From Humisphaera sp. (GTDB taxonomy: Bacteria; Planctomycetota; Phycisphaerae; Tepidisphaerales; Tepidisphaeraceae): 6,374 nt of DNA. The notes below the pieces were generated by a model. It ran no database searches and was not told the origin of the DNA. It saw only the letters and a list, made by a program, of their open reading frames with translations. Positions 5,930 to 6,374 of the stretch are shown one piece after another (the first letter of the stretch is position 1; each line of letters starts with the position of its first letter). The position numbers and the translations under genes were made by a program. The stretch spans positions 1 to 6,374 of the forward strand of contig JANXVV010000142.1 of the NCBI GenBank assembly GCA_025351525.1, read 5' to 3'.

Positions 5930-5948
5930 ATGTTAAGAATTCGTTAAG
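5930..5948 (-). promoter_or_regulatory. Pho-box-like direct repeat upstream of the porin
   Basis: Read on the minus strand, CTTAACGA-ATT-CTTAACAT is a pair of 8-base units with a 3-base spacer, an 11-base period. Each unit fits 7 of 8 positions of the cyanobacterial SphR/PhoB box (PyTTAAPyPy(T/A), 3-base spacer), and the 11-base period is shared by E. coli and Bacillus Pho boxes. Weaker units continue in phase toward the -10 box (CCTGATGA, CCAAATCT). The proximal edge is 29 bases from the -10 box, further than in E. coli. Regulation by a PhoB-type regulator is inferred from the repeat plus the porin identity. Confidence 0.5.
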
Positions 5949-5998
5949 GAATGGTTCGCACGAATTTGCGCACTGGGGTGACGGGCGGAAGGGGAAGT

Positions 5999-6040
5999 CG
6001 AAATGGGAAAGGCGAAATCAGAAACTCGAAATCAGAATAA
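5999..6040 (+). repeat. 14-base tandem repeat, three units
   Basis: CGAAATGGGAA (5999), CGAAATCAGAA (6013) and CGAAATCAGAA (6027) start 14 bases apart; the last two are identical over 11 bases and the first differs at 2. A weaker CGAAC unit follows at 6045. It is purine-rich, with no coding signal. It may be a degraded dispersed repeat. Confidence 0.55.
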
Positions 6041-6066
6041 AGCTCGAACGGGGGAAATTGAAGAAA

Positions 6067-6106
6067 GTCTTGTAGGGTCCGCCCGGTAGTGCGGACCCTA
6101 CAAGAC
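6067..6106. repeat. Perfect 16-pair palindromic hairpin (TGTAGGGTCCGC family)
   Basis: GTCTTGTAGGGTCCGC (6067-6082) and GCGGACCCTACAAGAC (6091-6106) are exactly complementary around an 8-base loop CCGGTAGT. No T-tract follows on either strand. The perfect long stem and intergenic position suggest a recently moved REP-like or miniature element rather than a terminator. I recall this TGTAGGGTCCGC core in planctomycete intergenic DNA. Confidence 0.7.
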
Positions 6107-6111
6107 GAAAG

Positions 6112-6145
6112 GTGACGCAAACGTTGATTTGATGGTTTGCGTCAC
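6112..6145. repeat. Second perfect hairpin, GTGACGCAAAC arms
   Basis: GTGACGCAAAC (6112-6122) and GTTTGCGTCAC (6135-6145) form an 11-pair perfect stem with a 12-base loop, starting 5 bases after the preceding hairpin. With a one-base bulge the stem extends by AAAG/CTTT. The flank CTTTGCG (6145-6151) recalls the CGCAAAG units at the terminator near 4300, so the two may be related. Confidence 0.6.
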
Positions 6146-6217
6146 TTTGCGTTCTCCCAAGGCGCGGTAGTACACGCCGAGTTACTCCGATCAGACTGCG
6201 TTCAAGTCAACAGGCAT

Positions 6218-6244
6218 GGGTGCCACAGGTCTCGGTACTCCGAG
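6218..6244 (-). repeat. Half-palindromic dispersed repeat, right copy (inverted)
   Basis: This stretch equals the reverse complement of bases 1-27 except at one position (6232). It contains GGTGCCACAGGT followed by the self-complementary CTCGG-TACT-CCGAG (6231-6244). The following bases do not complete the long palindrome, so only one half is present. It is followed by a bulged hairpin with TGTGCG/CGCACA arms at about 6250-6265. Confidence 0.6.
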
Positions 6245-6290
6245 TCGTCATGTGCGTTCCGCACACACACGACGCATGAAAAGCGGGATA

Positions 6291-6374
6291 TCATACGCGC
6301 AGCAGGATTTGCCGGAAGTGGCCGAAGGTCTCTGGCGCGTTAAAGCCCGCCTCCGAGTCTGGCCCGGATGTCGC
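6291..6374 (-). CDS. Possible C-terminal end of a gene running off the right edge
   Basis: On the minus strand a frame enters at the right edge and reads 27 residues, including FNAPETFGHFRQILLRV, to TGA at 6291-6293, with codons rich in G or C at the third position. Repeats follow immediately downstream, as expected after a gene end. It is too short to recognise. A competing plus-strand frame from ATG 6276 (MKSGISYAQQDLPEVAEG and on) is also open to the edge but has no Shine-Dalgarno and poorer codon use. I hold both only as possibilities. Confidence 0.2.
   Translation of the reverse strand, partial: ATSGPDSEAGFNAPETFGHFRQILLRV

Larger units (their letters stand above)
5813..6290. other. Intergenic region upstream of the porin, no complete gene
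   Basis: About 480 bases hold the porin leader, its -10 box and Pho-box-like repeat, then a run of unrelated repeats (14-base tandem units, two perfect hairpins, the inverted half-palindrome). Open frames here are short, cross the repeats and lack ribosome-binding sites. It looks like a landing zone for small palindromic elements beyond the regulatory region of the porin. Confidence 0.6.

Noticed and set aside
5999..6145. CRISPR-like array from the repeated units and hairpins
   Set aside because: The 14-base units are contiguous without unique spacers and the hairpins belong to different families; there are no cas genes.

Overview
The window looks like chromosomal DNA of a Planctomycetota bacterium, possibly from the Phycisphaerae side of the phylum. 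I infer this from the GC-rich coding DNA, the several families of short palindromic intergenic repeats, and the protein types (TPR lipoprotein, OprP/O-type porin, remnant of a planctomycete-style nucleotidyltransferase). The placement rests on recall of typical sequences, not on a search.

Layout. Bases 1-116 carry half of a palindromic repeat and a good promoter. Bases 117-414 hold a short, probably broken gene. A three-way-junction palindrome (427-476) follows, then a TPR lipoprotein gene on the minus strand (486-1514). A 342-base divergent intergenic region (1515-1856) holds two back-to-back sigma70-like promoters with mirrored -35 boxes and a palindrome between them. Rightward come a family 2 glycosyltransferase (1857-2606, GTG start set by a strong Shine-Dalgarno) and, 93 bases later, a 509-residue protein (2700-4229) whose motif order matches the bacillithiol enzyme BshC although it is divergent. 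A bidirectional hairpin terminator with CGCAAAG units separates it from a convergent OprP/OprO-like outer-membrane porin gene (4355-5812, minus). The porin promoter region holds an 11-base-period direct repeat resembling a Pho box. Bases 5949-6374 contain no convincing complete gene: a 14-base tandem repeat, two perfect hairpins, a second half-palindrome that is an inverted copy of the window start, and a possible gene end at the edge.

How the genes may work together. The glycosyltransferase and BshC-like genes are co-directional and may share the promoter at 1680-1708; a sugar-transfer step plus a BshC-fold enzyme could form an undescribed small-molecule pathway, but this is inference. The TPR lipoprotein is transcribed divergently from that pair and may be co-regulated through the shared promoter region. 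The porin is a separate unit, probably induced by phosphate limitation if the Pho-box reading is right. No CRISPR array, tRNA, rRNA or insertion-sequence transposase was seen.
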